DNA of 64,000 nt from positions 496,001 through 560,000 of the forward strand of contig NZ_FNCO01000002.1 in the NCBI RefSeq assembly GCF_900100795.1. Reading direction: 5' to 3'. The position numbers and the translations under genes are program-made. Under the pieces are notes generated by a model. That model saw only the letters and a program-made list of their open reading frames with translations, had not been told where the DNA came from and did no database searches. Shown one piece after another: positions 51,181 to 61,223 of the stretch (position 1 is the stretch's first letter; each line of letters begins with the position of its first letter). This DNA comes from Pseudomonas abietaniphila. GTDB lineage: Bacteria; Pseudomonadota; Gammaproteobacteria; Pseudomonadales; Pseudomonadaceae.

Positions 51181-51741
51181 ATGACCACCCTGCCCCATAC
51201 CGCCTCAACCCATGAGCCTGGCGTGAGAACCCGACATTGGGTCGATCCGTTGAATGACGGTACGCACATTCTGATTCGTCCTCTGGAAGCCAAAGACCGT
51301 GACCGGGAGTTCGCTTTTATCAGCGGCCTGTCGCCGGAATCCAGGCACTTCCGGTTCCTGAGCACGATCAAGGAGCCCAGTGAGCCGCTGATGAATCAGT
51401 TGATGGACGTGGATTACCGGCTGCGCATGGCATATGTCGCACTCACCATGGAGGGTGGTCAGTTGATCGAAATAGGGGTGGCGCGTTATGCCGCTGCACC
51501 TGGCGACAGCCAATGTGAATCGGCGGTCGTGGTTGCCGACAGATGGCAACGCAAAGGGCTGGCCAGAAGACTGATGCAGCACTTGATCGACGCTGCAAAA
51601 ATCAACGGGTTCGAGTACATGATGTCGATGGACAGTTCAGCAAATACGCACATGCACCAACTGGCGGAGGACCTTGGTTTCGAATGCCAAACCGATCCGC
51701 TGGACGCCACGCAGGTGGTGTATCGCCTGAAACTGACATAA
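51181..51741 (+). CDS. GNAT-family N-acetyltransferase
   Basis: A 186-residue acetyltransferase. HILIRPLEAKDRDREFAF is the N-terminal beta-hairpin, VVVADRWQRKGLARRLM holds the acetyl-CoA loop (Q/R-x-x-G-x-A/G), and MHQLAEDLGF is the typical C-terminal helix. It is divergent from ackA and may share the box at 51096. Similar proteins near phosphoketolase are protein lysine acetyltransferases, but this is inference. Confidence 0.87.
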   Translation: MTTLPHTASTHEPGVRTRHWVDPLNDGTHILIRPLEAKDRDREFAFISGLSPESRHFRFLSTIKEPSEPLMNQLMDVDYRLRMAYVALTMEGGQLIEIGVARYAAAPGDSQCESAVVVADRWQRKGLARRLMQHLIDAAKINGFEYMMSMDSSANTHMHQLAEDLGFECQTDPLDATQVVYRLKLT

Positions 51742-51751
51742 CCCTCGAGAC

Positions 51752-51776
51752 AGGCGCCGCCTGCCTGGCGGCGCCT
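51752..51776. terminator. Hairpin between convergent GNAT and Usp genes
   Basis: A perfect 10-base stem AGGCGCCGCC / GGCGGCGCCT around the loop TGCCT, followed by CCTTTG. Suited to stop both transcripts despite the short T run. Confidence 0.65.
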
Positions 51777-51786
51777 GCCCTTTGCA

Positions 51787-52698
51787 TCACTCGTCGGCGA
51801 TATGCGGCTTTACGGCCAACAGGCTACAGGGCGCGTGATACGCCACTTGCTCGGTGGTACTGCCCAGCAGCCTGAGGGTGTGTCGGCGATGGACCGTTCC
51901 CATGACGACCACATCGATCCCTTCCGATAGCACCAAGGCTTCGATCTGTTTTGCCGGGCTGCCCATGGCCAGATGTTGCCGATTCTCGGGAACGCCAAAT
52001 CGCTCCACCAGCTTGCGAAAGGCCAGCGCGTCGGTTTCATATAGCTGTTGCGCCAGGTCCGAAGAAAAGCCGTCATAGCCTCCCGATGCAAAGACGTAGG
52101 ACAGGTCGTAGGCGTAGAGCAGGTGCAGTTCGGCACCACACTGCGCGGCCAGTTTTTCCGCAGCGGCGATGATGTCCCCGTTGAAATCGTCGTACTGCTC
52201 ATCGGGGCGAAACGGGTCGACCGCCGCCAGCACCTTACGCGGTTTGGCGTGGGTCACATGGGACACCAGCTGCAAGGGCACTGGGCATTCATGCAGCAGG
52301 CGCAGGTCAAGAGAGGTGAACATGGCACGGCTAATCCACGACTCATGCTCCAGATCCTTGATCACCATCGAGGGGTTGAGCTCACGAATGTGCACCACGA
52401 TTTCCGTGAATGCACGCAGGACCCACACCACTTCAGTGGTCACATGAACCCCTGTTCGACGCATGCCCTCGGCTTGCTCTTCAAGCCATTGGCGATGACG
52501 CTCCACGTAACCTTCGCGCATTTCTGCCAGCGCCTTTTCATTCACTAAACCCGCCGTGGCCAGGCCGTCGACATAATCGAACGCGACGATGTGCAGCGAA
52601 GCATCCATGGCCTTCGCCAGCGCGCTGGCCCGATCAAACGCCGGGGTCCTGTGCATGATGGGTGAAGCGATCAACATCAAGCGTTCTGAGTCGATCAT
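51787..52698 (-). CDS. Universal stress protein, tandem UspA domains
   Basis: A 303-residue cytosolic protein of two UspA folds in series. The first has LMLIASPIMHRTPAFDRAS and the second starts near residue 155 (KVLAAVDPFRP), with the nucleotide-type motif GTVHRRH..LLGSTTEQV. In pseudomonads such proteins aid survival without oxygen and are under Anr. It shares its core with the Usp genes at 53900 and 61224. An FNR-like half-palindrome lies in its 447-base upstream gap. Confidence 0.88.
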   Translation of the reverse strand: MIDSERLMLIASPIMHRTPAFDRASALAKAMDASLHIVAFDYVDGLATAGLVNEKALAEMREGYVERHRQWLEEQAEGMRRTGVHVTTEVVWVLRAFTEIVVHIRELNPSMVIKDLEHESWISRAMFTSLDLRLLHECPVPLQLVSHVTHAKPRKVLAAVDPFRPDEQYDDFNGDIIAAAEKLAAQCGAELHLLYAYDLSYVFASGGYDGFSSDLAQQLYETDALAFRKLVERFGVPENRQHLAMGSPAKQIEALVLSEGIDVVVMGTVHRRHTLRLLGSTTEQVAYHAPCSLLAVKPHIADE

Positions 52699-53145
52699 GT
52701 GACACCTCCAAAAGCATCAACAGAGAGTAAGCCTGCGACGGCAAGGCTCGGGGTTCGGGTCTGTGCATGATTGTCGTTGGGGCCTGCCGTGACTTGATTT
52801 ATGTCAGGCCGGTGCCAACAGCCGCGTCCTTTTCTAAAGGCGCCGGTGTCCAGCGGAGTAAACGGGCAACGAAGAGTCAGGCCGTGAACGTAAAATTCTG
52901 ACCTGGATCAATATTTTCAGGAAACGCTGACGGGCTGGGGGTAAATACCGTTTTTCTATCCCGATGGACATAAATTGAACCCGCAGCAGCGCAGTCATTC
53001 CGAACGGATAGCCGGATATAACGCGCTTGAACATTCTTTATAACGCGAGGTTCAATCGACCTTGATCCACTGATCCAGAATGCCCCCCCGTTCAGTGGTG
53101 TTTGTGTTAAACCGTTCCTTGCCCCGCGAATAAAGGACCGCCGTT
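52699..53145. other. Divergent regulatory gap between Usp and FNR-family genes
   Basis: 447 bases without a convincing gene. It holds CTGAC-CTGG-ATCAA at 52898-52911, eight of ten FNR consensus positions, and TTGATTTATGTCAG near 52795, a second weak match. Both divergent promoters should be here. Confidence 0.5.
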
Positions 53146-53898
53146 ATGGAAGCACGACCGGTTACCGTGCCGAAGCTGCAACTCAAGACGGTGTGCTCCA
53201 ATTGCACCGTCCGTGAGCTGTGCCTGTCGGTAGGCATGAGTGTCAGCGACGCCACACGTCTGTCTGACATCATTCCGCAACGAATCAAAGTCAAAAAAGG
53301 CGCCGCGCTTTATCACGCCGGCGATCCATTGCGTTCCCTGTATGCCGTGCGTTTCGGTTTTTTTAAAACCACGATCATTTCAGAGGACGGACGAGAGCAA
53401 CTCACCGGGTTCCAGATGGGCGGAGAAATGCTGGGAATCGACGCCATCAGTGACGACCGGCATGTGTGTGATGCAATCGCCCTGGAAGACAGTGAGGTCT
53501 GCCCAATCCAGTTCAGTGAACTGGAGAAGCTGTCCCGGGACCTGCCTTCTCTGCAACATAACCTCAATCGCATTCTGAGCCAGGAGATTGTGCGGGATCA
53601 TGAGATGCTGCTGTTGATGGGGAATTTGAACGCAGAAGAACGGATGGCCGCGTTCCTGCTTAATCTCTCCAACCGCATGAAACATCGGGGCTACTCACCG
53701 ACTGCGTTCGTGTTGCGCATGACACGTGAAGACATCGGTTCCTATCTGGGGTTGCGCCTGGAAACCATCTGCCGGGCCATCGGTTACTTGCGTGACAACG
53801 CCATTGTCAGGATCTCTGGCCGCGCGGTGGAAATCCTCGATCTTGAACGCCTTAAGCTGCTCATCAATGGCTGCTCTCACCGCGCGCATCCACTGTGA
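53146..53898 (+). CDS. FNR/ANR-family iron-sulfur regulator
   Basis: A 250-residue Crp/Fnr-family regulator. Cysteines C17, C20 and C26 (VCSNCTVRELC) with C108 (RHVCDAI) match the four ligands of an oxygen-labile 4Fe-4S cluster. The helix-turn-helix is TREDIGSYLGLRLETICRAIGY. In FNR and ANR the DNA contact pattern is E-x-x-S-R; here it is E-x-x-C-R, so Ser has become Cys. This is a paralogue rather than Anr itself (Anr has a longer N-terminus and different sequence). It sits amid Usp and fermentation genes that carry FNR-type boxes. Confidence 0.9.
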   Translation: MEARPVTVPKLQLKTVCSNCTVRELCLSVGMSVSDATRLSDIIPQRIKVKKGAALYHAGDPLRSLYAVRFGFFKTTIISEDGREQLTGFQMGGEMLGIDAISDDRHVCDAIALEDSEVCPIQFSELEKLSRDLPSLQHNLNRILSQEIVRDHEMLLLMGNLNAEERMAAFLLNLSNRMKHRGYSPTAFVLRMTREDIGSYLGLRLETICRAIGYLRDNAIVRISGRAVEILDLERLKLLINGCSHRAHPL

Positions 53899-53899
53899 A

Positions 53900-54826
53900 T
53901 CAAACGTCGTCACCCCCGTTACGCGCCTTCACAATCAATACGCTACACGGCGCATGACCCAGCAAGACCTCGGCGGTATTACCCATGATTCGGGTAAGGT
54001 TGTGCCGAGGCAAGGTGCCCACCACCAGCAGATCAAACTCATTCTGACGGGCGAAGCCGTTGATGGTCGAAATCGGCGTGCCTGTCATGAAATGCCGGTG
54101 CCTGTCGTCAATTCCGTGACTCTGGCACAGTCTGGCGAACTCTTCCTCGTGGGCGTCGCTCAACGCTTCCTCAAATCCGCTTTCGACAGGCATCCCCAGC
54201 CGGGGCATCCCTGCTGCGTAAATCGACGACCAGTCATAGACATACAACACATGCACGCAGGCACCGGTCTGCCGGCCCAGCTCAGTGGCCTCCAGCAAGA
54301 CCGCATCGTTCAAACGAAGATCGGCGTCGTCGGCCCGGTAAAGGTTCACCGCCGCGAGTATCTTGCGTGGCAACGCGTGAGGGGACGGGGTTACGAGCTG
54401 CGCAGGGCATTGACATCCTTGCAGCAGGTGCCAATCCAGGGGCGTTGAAAACACGCGCTTGAGAACTGATTCACGGTGTATATCCTTGATCAGCATTGCG
54501 GGCTGCATCGACGCCAGGCAATTACGGATTTCATCGACTACCTGATCGCTCCACATCACATGAACGCTGCAATCCAGGCCTCGCTTGCGTTCGTACGCGG
54601 CTTCGCTCTGCAGCCAGCGGCGATGAGTCTGCAGGTAGCTGTCGCGCAACGTCACCAGAACCTCCTGGTTGAACAGGCCGAGCACCTCAAGAACCCGGAT
54701 GTAATCCACCGCGAGGATCCGCAAACCGCACTGACAGGCCTCGGCCAATGACACCGCACGCTCGAATGCGGGTGTGCGCTGCATTCTGGATGACGCGATC
54801 AAGAGAAGTTGTGCGGGATCGTCCAT
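53900..54826 (-). CDS. Universal stress protein, tandem UspA domains
   Basis: A 308-residue double UspA protein from the ATG at 54826 (GAGGTGG upstream). LLLIASSRMQRTPAFERAVS opens domain one and KILAAVNLYRADD domain two; the terminal strand is APCSVLIVKA. The stop lies two bases from the end of the convergent FNR-family gene. A palindromic FNR-like box at 54920 precedes it by 94 bases. Confidence 0.88.
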   Translation of the reverse strand: MDDPAQLLLIASSRMQRTPAFERAVSLAEACQCGLRILAVDYIRVLEVLGLFNQEVLVTLRDSYLQTHRRWLQSEAAYERKRGLDCSVHVMWSDQVVDEIRNCLASMQPAMLIKDIHRESVLKRVFSTPLDWHLLQGCQCPAQLVTPSPHALPRKILAAVNLYRADDADLRLNDAVLLEATELGRQTGACVHVLYVYDWSSIYAAGMPRLGMPVESGFEEALSDAHEEEFARLCQSHGIDDRHRHFMTGTPISTINGFARQNEFDLLVVGTLPRHNLTRIMGNTAEVLLGHAPCSVLIVKARNGGDDV

Positions 54827-54919
54827 AGCCACCTCGGCGGAGACAGGGGGATGTGAGCGAGGCTCAGCGCCTGTTTTCCTCGCTCTGGAGCCAGTGTGAC
54901 GAGGCTTTGACAGGGCCAT

Positions 54920-54933
54920 CTGATGTAGATCAG
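54920..54933. promoter_or_regulatory. FNR-type palindrome upstream of Usp gene
   Basis: CTGAT-GTAG-ATCAG, a perfect inverted repeat with eight of ten FNR consensus bases, in the 173-base gap between the divergent Usp and K+ channel genes. Confidence 0.6.
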
Positions 54934-54999
54934 AAATACCGCCGGTGGCGACATTCATTAAGGGAGGTGATTTTTATCAAACCCGATCTGGCGTAAGCG

Positions 55000-55506
55000 A
55001 TGCACACTGAGGGCTTGCCGGAGGCCGTTCTCATGATTGTGATCACCCTGATCAATACGCTGATCATCACCACCGCCGTCATCGTCCATTACGAGTGCCT
55101 GATGCGGCTCAACCTGCTGATGCCCAGACTCAACATCTGGCATCGCTTCAGAATGGTGTTCGGTGTCCTCGGCGCATTGGTGGCGCATGCCATTGAAGTC
55201 TGGATTTTCGCGCTGGGGTATTACCTGATGAATGCGTCTGAACACCTTGGGCAACTGACCGGCGATTACGACGGCAGCTTCATGGACTCGGTGTATTTCT
55301 CCTTTACCACTTTCACCACCATAGGCTTCGGCGACATCACCCCGATCGGACCGCTGAAATTTCTGACGGGGCTGGAGGCGCTGACAGGTCTGGTACTGAT
55401 CACCTGGACGGCCTCGTTCCTGTTCATCGAGATGCAAAAGTACTGGAGTGACCAGGACAAGCGCATTAAAGCGCGTCCGGGCGTTAACCGGCGTGACAGA
55501 CATTGA
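55000..55506 (+). CDS. Two-TM potassium channel (Ion_trans_2 type)
   Basis: A 168-residue inner-membrane protein. A first helix (VLMIVITLINTLIITTAVIV), another helix around VFGVLGALVAHAIEVWIFA, then the pore loop with filter TTIGFGD (about residues 106-112) and a last helix around LTGLVLITWTASFLFIEM. It has no regulatory RCK domain. Divergent from a Usp gene and possibly sharing its FNR-type box. It may adjust membrane potential when respiration stops. Confidence 0.87.
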   Translation: MHTEGLPEAVLMIVITLINTLIITTAVIVHYECLMRLNLLMPRLNIWHRFRMVFGVLGALVAHAIEVWIFALGYYLMNASEHLGQLTGDYDGSFMDSVYFSFTTFTTIGFGDITPIGPLKFLTGLEALTGLVLITWTASFLFIEMQKYWSDQDKRIKARPGVNRRDRH

Positions 55507-55516
55507 GCGTCCTAAC

Positions 55517-56424
<908 letters not shown>

Positions 56425-56441
<17 letters not shown>

Positions 56442-57498
56442 CCTTGATTACGCCATCGCGCTGGTGCGAGAAAAGCTCATACGCCGCCTCGATTTGGTCG
56501 AGCTTGAAGCGGTGTGTCACCAGCGAGGAAAAATCGACTGAGCCAGTGGCGACCACCGCCATGAGGCGCCTCATGCGCTCCTTGCCGCCGGGGCACAACG
56601 TGCTGGTGATGCTGTAATCGCCAAGCCCCGCAGCAAAACCGGCGAGCGGGATATTCAGATCGTGAGAGTAAACGCCCAGACTGGAAAGCCGACCACCCGG
56701 GCGCAGGACTTGAAGCGCCCACTGAAAAGTGCTCTGCGTGCCCAGCGCCTCGACAGATACATCCACGCCCCGACCATCAGTCAGTGCCATTATCTGATCG
56801 ACCACATCCCCGGTCTTGAAATCGATGACATCTGTGGCCCCCATGTGCCGGGCGACCTTTAAACGCTCGGTGACCGTGTCGACACCAATAATGCGAGAGG
56901 CCCCTCTGAGGCGTGCTCCAGCGACAGCACAGAGCCCAATGGGGCCAAGCGCGAAGACTGCCACCGTGTCGCCTATGGTGATTTCACCTCGCTCCGCGCC
57001 GGAAAACCCCGTCGACATGATGTCCGGACACATCAGAACCTGCTCATCGCTCAACGCATCCGGAATGGGGCACAAGTTGGCCATCGCATCGGGAATCAGC
57101 ACGAACTCGGCCTGGCATCCATCAAGGGTATTACCCAGCTTCCAGCCACCTGCCGCCTTGAACCCATGCCGTGTGCCGGGCCCATCCTGGGCACCACATC
57201 CGCACAGACACGCGTAACTGTGCCCGCTGGGCGTGATGGCGCCTGCGATCACGCGCTGCCCTTCGGTGAACCCTGTGACGTGTCTGCCCAGGCGCTCAAT
57301 CACACCGACGGGCTCATGACCGACGATCAATCCGGGCGCCACAGGATATTCGCCCTTGAGAATATGCACATCCGTGCCACACAGGGTCGTCGTGGTGATG
57401 CGCAGCAGCGCGTCGAGCGGTCCGACCTCAGGGACGGGCTTGTCCTGCAGAACGATTCTGTTTTTTTCCACGAAAACCGCGGCTTTCATCATGTTCAT
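56425..57498 (-). CDS. Zinc-dependent alcohol dehydrogenase
   Basis: A 357-residue medium-chain dehydrogenase from the ATG at 57498 (AGGAG seven bases upstream). Catalytic zinc ligands are in TTLCGTDVHILKG and GLIVGHEPVGVIE; the nucleotide loop is VAVFALGPIGLCAV. A CLCGCG segment near residue 100 is at the structural-zinc place but with fewer cysteines than usual. It overlaps the P-type ATPase pseudogene by 17 bases. It probably regenerates NAD by reducing aldehydes under low oxygen. Confidence 0.88.
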
Positions 57499-58039
57499 GC
57501 TGATGCTCCTGGCTGCAGCGGCTGCGGCAGGGAAAACATCAGGTTGCGCTGATCGAGCGCCAGGAACTTGATCTTCATCAGGTTTTAAGGCTTCAGAGCT
57601 TAAATACGACAACGGGGCGCCATCAGGTCGTGGATGGCCTTTGAGCCGGATCGAGATGTCTGGCAATGGCGATGCGCAACCTCCAGAGACTCAATGCCCA
57701 TGCAAAAAGCGAATGAAACGTCCGCGCCCTCCATGGAGCCGACGACCCGTTGCACACCTGTGTGTCAATCAAAGGCTTCACCCACAGCCAGATCGGTCAT
57801 GTTGATGAAGATTGATAAAACTCAAGGGATCAATCTCCCGGATGGCGTACACAGAGATCACGCTTTCACGTGCGAAGAGTTATAGAGCGAGGATGACTTT
57901 CATGACCGACATTCAGAGAGGTGCATGTTCACCTGTCGTTTACCTGAGGCACTGAACAGTGGTCTGCAAGCGTCCTTCCGGTATTGGCTGACGGCCCCCT
58001 TCCCCCCTCTAAAGCAAGATCAAACGGAGTGATGACGCC
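57499..58039. other. Long intergenic region upstream of a membrane protein
   Basis: 541 bases with no convincing gene. It contains the FNR-like box at 57812. A 17-codon frame at about 57902 looks accidental. Confidence 0.5.
57812..57825. promoter_or_regulatory. FNR-type box
   Basis: TTGAT-AAAA-CTCAA, eight to nine of ten consensus positions, 215 bases before the membrane protein gene at 58040 and 314 bases upstream of the alcohol dehydrogenase start. Confidence 0.45.
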
Positions 58040-58735
58040 ATGAACGCAGCCGATAAGCTGAAATTGACCGTTTGGCTGAGAAGGCCCAGAAGCAGCTTCG
58101 GGTTGCTTGCGGGCATCGCTTCTTTCGTGGTGCTTATGTCGCTGGCAGCCTGGATGGAACACGCCTACGACCTGATGCTGAGCGCGCCTTTCACCTTGAT
58201 CACCTTTCTTTTGGTCAGCATAGGCACCGGCATTGTCGTGCAACACCGATTCACCCTGCGTCTGGGTGACACCCTTTTCAACAGCCCCGCACAAGGCTGG
58301 CAACGCGCCTGGCACCAGCTTTCGACACGGGCCAGAGAATCAAACATTCTTCTGGCCATTTTGCTCGCCCTTTGCATCGGATTCCCAGTCACGATGTTCT
58401 ATGCGGTGCAGTCGATTCAGACCATTGTCAGGGACTGTCAGCAGGATCTCGAATCCCAGGCTCAACTGTACGAAGAGCAAATCCCGACCACGTCATTCTC
58501 AAGACCGCTGTGTGAATGCCTGTCGCAGCAGTTTCTGAGGCAGAACGGTGTTGTGCGCCTCGCTTTGTTCAACACCAGAATTCTGGATATCACGGATTTC
58601 GAGGGCGTCACGCCAACCGATGAGCAAGTGTGTCTGAACAGTGTGCTGGGGGTAAACGTCGAATTGTTGTCTCGGCAAACGTCACCCGTCAGGTCTTGGG
58701 GCGCCTTGGCGCGTATGAAGCCCGTCCGCGAATGA
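58040..58735 (+). CDS. Hypothetical membrane protein with possible sensor-like N-terminus
   Basis: A 231-residue protein with three hydrophobic stretches: about residues 20-40 (FGLLAGIASFVVLMSLAAW), 48-68 (LSAPFTLITFLLVSIGTGIV) and 103-122 (NILLAILLALCIGFPVTMF). The C-terminal 110 residues are polar and hold three cysteines (DCQQD, LCECLSQ). I do not recognise the family. It precedes the metal ATPase gene by 138 bases on the same strand and may belong to the low-oxygen group because of the FNR-like box upstream. Confidence 0.65.
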   Translation: MNAADKLKLTVWLRRPRSSFGLLAGIASFVVLMSLAAWMEHAYDLMLSAPFTLITFLLVSIGTGIVVQHRFTLRLGDTLFNSPAQGWQRAWHQLSTRARESNILLAILLALCIGFPVTMFYAVQSIQTIVRDCQQDLESQAQLYEEQIPTTSFSRPLCECLSQQFLRQNGVVRLALFNTRILDITDFEGVTPTDEQVCLNSVLGVNVELLSRQTSPVRSWGALARMKPVRE

Positions 58736-58873
58736 TGATCAACGCTTCCGCCGGGGCGGGTATCGAGAAGTCAAACAGCGTCCGGCCGACGAGGGGTTTT
58801 TATTCCTCCCACTTCCCGTTCACGTTCCTGTGCCTTGAATGCCTTGCGTGCGGATCAGTCAGAAGGAACGATC

Positions 58874-61147
58874 ATGCAACGCAGCAAACTCGATCCCACG
58901 CTGTTACTGATTTCAATCGCCGCGCTGCTGGCCGGGATTCTGGCCGACGCATACGGGCGTCCCGAACTTACGCAGCTTTGCTGGATAGGCTCGGCGGTCC
59001 TGTTGATGGCGGTCACCGGTGTGGAGGTGGTTGTCAGCCTGCTACACAAGCAGGTCGGTGTCGACCTGATCGCCCTGTTATCCATAGCAGCTAGCCTGTG
59101 GTTCTCGCAGTTTCTGGTGGCTGCGGTCATTGCGATCATGCTCGCGTCCGGACGCTCTCTGGAGTTTTACACCTCCCAGCGAGCCGAGCGTGAACTACGA
59201 CGCCTTATCCAGCGCGCTCCCACCTTCGCTTGGCAACTGGAGGGCGAGAGCCTGACGCAGGTCCCTTTAGAGCGTGTCGTCCCTGGCCAGCGAATTCTGG
59301 TGCGCATGGGCGAGGTGATCCCGCTCGACGGCGTCCTGGTGATCAATGGTGCAACCGTCGATGAGTCGGCACTCACGGGCGAACCGATTCCTGTCGAGTT
59401 TTCCGCGGGGGCGACTGTCAGAAGCGGTGCAGTCAACGTCGGAGCACCCTTTACGCTTCAGGTCACCCACCGTGCAGGCGAAAGCACCTATGCAGGCATC
59501 GTGAGAATGGCCGAAGCCGCACGGCGTTCAAAAGCGCCCTTTGTGCGGGCAGCGGATCGTTATGCGCTGATACTCATCCCCGTGACACTGTCGATAGCGG
59601 GTGTCGCCTGGGCGGTGTCGGGCGATCCGCTTCGCGCGCTGGCGGTGGTGGTGGTGTCGACGCCCTGCCCGCTCATTCTCGCGGTGCCGATCGCCATTCT
59701 CTCGGGTATTTCGCGCTGCGCCCGCCGCGGCATTCTGGTTAAAGACGGCGCCACACTTGAGGCAGTCGCGCAAACCCGCTTCCTGATGCTGGACAAAACC
59801 GGCACGCTCACCACCGGCCGTGCGTGCATCGACAGTGTAGAAACCGCGGGCGATATCAGTCAGGACCGCTTGTTGTATGTGGCAGCGTCGCTGGCACAAG
59901 CTTCCGTACACCCGGTGGCCAGTGCCATCGTCACCGCCGCACAGACGGCCGGCGTCGGACTGGGCGTACCGACAAACATCAGCGAAACCGCCGGGGCCGG
60001 GCTCAAGGGCCTTGTCGACGGACAGAGCGTCGAGCTGGGCAGCCTGACCTATCTTGGTACGCAGACGCCGTGGTCGGCGGCACTGCTGGCACGCCTGGAT
60101 TACCAGGGCGCGGGCGCTAGTTTTATCGCCGTCGACGGCAAGCTCGCGGGCGCTGTGGTGTTCAGCGATCAGCTGCGCGTGGAGTCCGCTGGCGCCGTGC
60201 GCGCAATCAAACACATGGGTGTCGAAAAGGTCACCATGCTGAGCGGTGACCGGCTGGAAACAGCCCAGTGGATAGCCATTGGTGCGGGTGTCGACGAGGT
60301 ACGCGCCCGTCTGGAACCTCAGGATAAAGTTCTCGCCGTCCAAGCCTCGTGCGCTATGGGCATGACGATGATGGTGGGAGACGGAATCAACGATGCACCG
60401 GCTTTGGCAGCGGCTGACATCGGTGTCGCGATGGGGGCAGCAGGCGCCAGCGCAGCGTCGGAAGCTGCGGGGATGGTGCTGTTGGTTGACCGGTTGGACC
60501 GTGTCGCACACGCCATGGAAATCGCTCGCCGCTCCTGCCGCATTGCCCGAGAAAGCATGCTCATCGGCATGGGTTTGACGATGCTCGCAATGCTCATTGC
60601 CGCTGCCGGGTACTTACCTCCGCTCGCCGGGGCTGTTGTACAGGAGGTCATCGATGTCGGCGTCATCCTTAACGCTCTGCGAGCGCTGACGCCACCGGGC
60701 TGGCGGACGCTGCCCAGTCTGGGCAGTGACCCTCTCGAACGGCTCGGTGACGATCATCAGGAAATGACGCAGGTATTGAAGAAGCTGCATCGTCTGGCCG
60801 GCGAATTTAATCGTCTTGGGCCTGAACGGGCCCGTACCGAATTGCGGTCATTGGTGACGCTGCTCGACGCGCAACTGCTGCCTCATGAACACGATGATGA
60901 AAACCGGCTCTATCCGTTTCTGGTTGCCTATCTGCACGGCGCCGACCCGTTGGCAGCAATGAGCCACACACATCGCGAGATTTTTCGGCTGGTGAACGTT
61001 CTCGAACACCTGAACGACAGACTGGCTCAAGATTCTGCCGAGGTTCAGAGAGACGAGATCCACGCGATGTTGATTCGGCTGGACACACTAGTCGCCCTGC
61101 ACTTTTCGCAGGAAAACGAAATATTCAACAGCCTCGATCGACGTTGA
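58874..61147 (+). CDS. P1B-5-type metal ATPase with C-terminal hemerythrin domain (Nia-like)
   Basis: A 757-residue inner-membrane metal exporter from the ATG at 58874 (AAGGA upstream). The membrane metal site is TPCPLILAVP, the TPC-P-L pattern of P1B-5 ATPases rather than CPC. The phosphorylation motif is DKTGTLTTG, the actuator motif TGEP and the hinge GDGINDAPAL. There is no N-terminal HMA domain. Residues about 625-757 form a hemerythrin-like four-helix domain with likely iron ligands in DDHQEM, LLPHEHDDENRLYPF, SHTHREIF and LHFSQENEIF. P1B-5 proteins such as Nia export Fe2+ or Ni2+ and the hemerythrin part may sense iron or oxygen. Confidence 0.9.
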   Translation: MQRSKLDPTLLLISIAALLAGILADAYGRPELTQLCWIGSAVLLMAVTGVEVVVSLLHKQVGVDLIALLSIAASLWFSQFLVAAVIAIMLASGRSLEFYTSQRAERELRRLIQRAPTFAWQLEGESLTQVPLERVVPGQRILVRMGEVIPLDGVLVINGATVDESALTGEPIPVEFSAGATVRSGAVNVGAPFTLQVTHRAGESTYAGIVRMAEAARRSKAPFVRAADRYALILIPVTLSIAGVAWAVSGDPLRALAVVVVSTPCPLILAVPIAILSGISRCARRGILVKDGATLEAVAQTRFLMLDKTGTLTTGRACIDSVETAGDISQDRLLYVAASLAQASVHPVASAIVTAAQTAGVGLGVPTNISETAGAGLKGLVDGQSVELGSLTYLGTQTPWSAALLARLDYQGAGASFIAVDGKLAGAVVFSDQLRVESAGAVRAIKHMGVEKVTMLSGDRLETAQWIAIGAGVDEVRARLEPQDKVLAVQASCAMGMTMMVGDGINDAPALAAADIGVAMGAAGASAASEAAGMVLLVDRLDRVAHAMEIARRSCRIARESMLIGMGLTMLAMLIAAAGYLPPLAGAVVQEVIDVGVILNALRALTPPGWRTLPSLGSDPLERLGDDHQEMTQVLKKLHRLAGEFNRLGPERARTELRSLVTLLDAQLLPHEHDDENRLYPFLVAYLHGADPLAAMSHTHREIFRLVNVLEHLNDRLAQDSAEVQRDEIHAMLIRLDTLVALHFSQENEIFNSLDRR

Positions 61148-61180
61148 ACGGGGTTGGCAACACACGTTTCCCGCATATAA

Positions 61181-61204
61181 AGAAGCGCCCTTTCGAGCGC
61201 TTCT
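61181..61204. terminator. Rho-independent terminator between convergent genes
   Basis: AGAAGCGC / GCGCTTCT stem with CCTTTCGA as the loop region, then TGG. It lies between the metal ATPase gene and the convergent Usp gene. Confidence 0.75.
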
Positions 61205-61223
61205 TGGTGTAAAGGGAGGGGAT

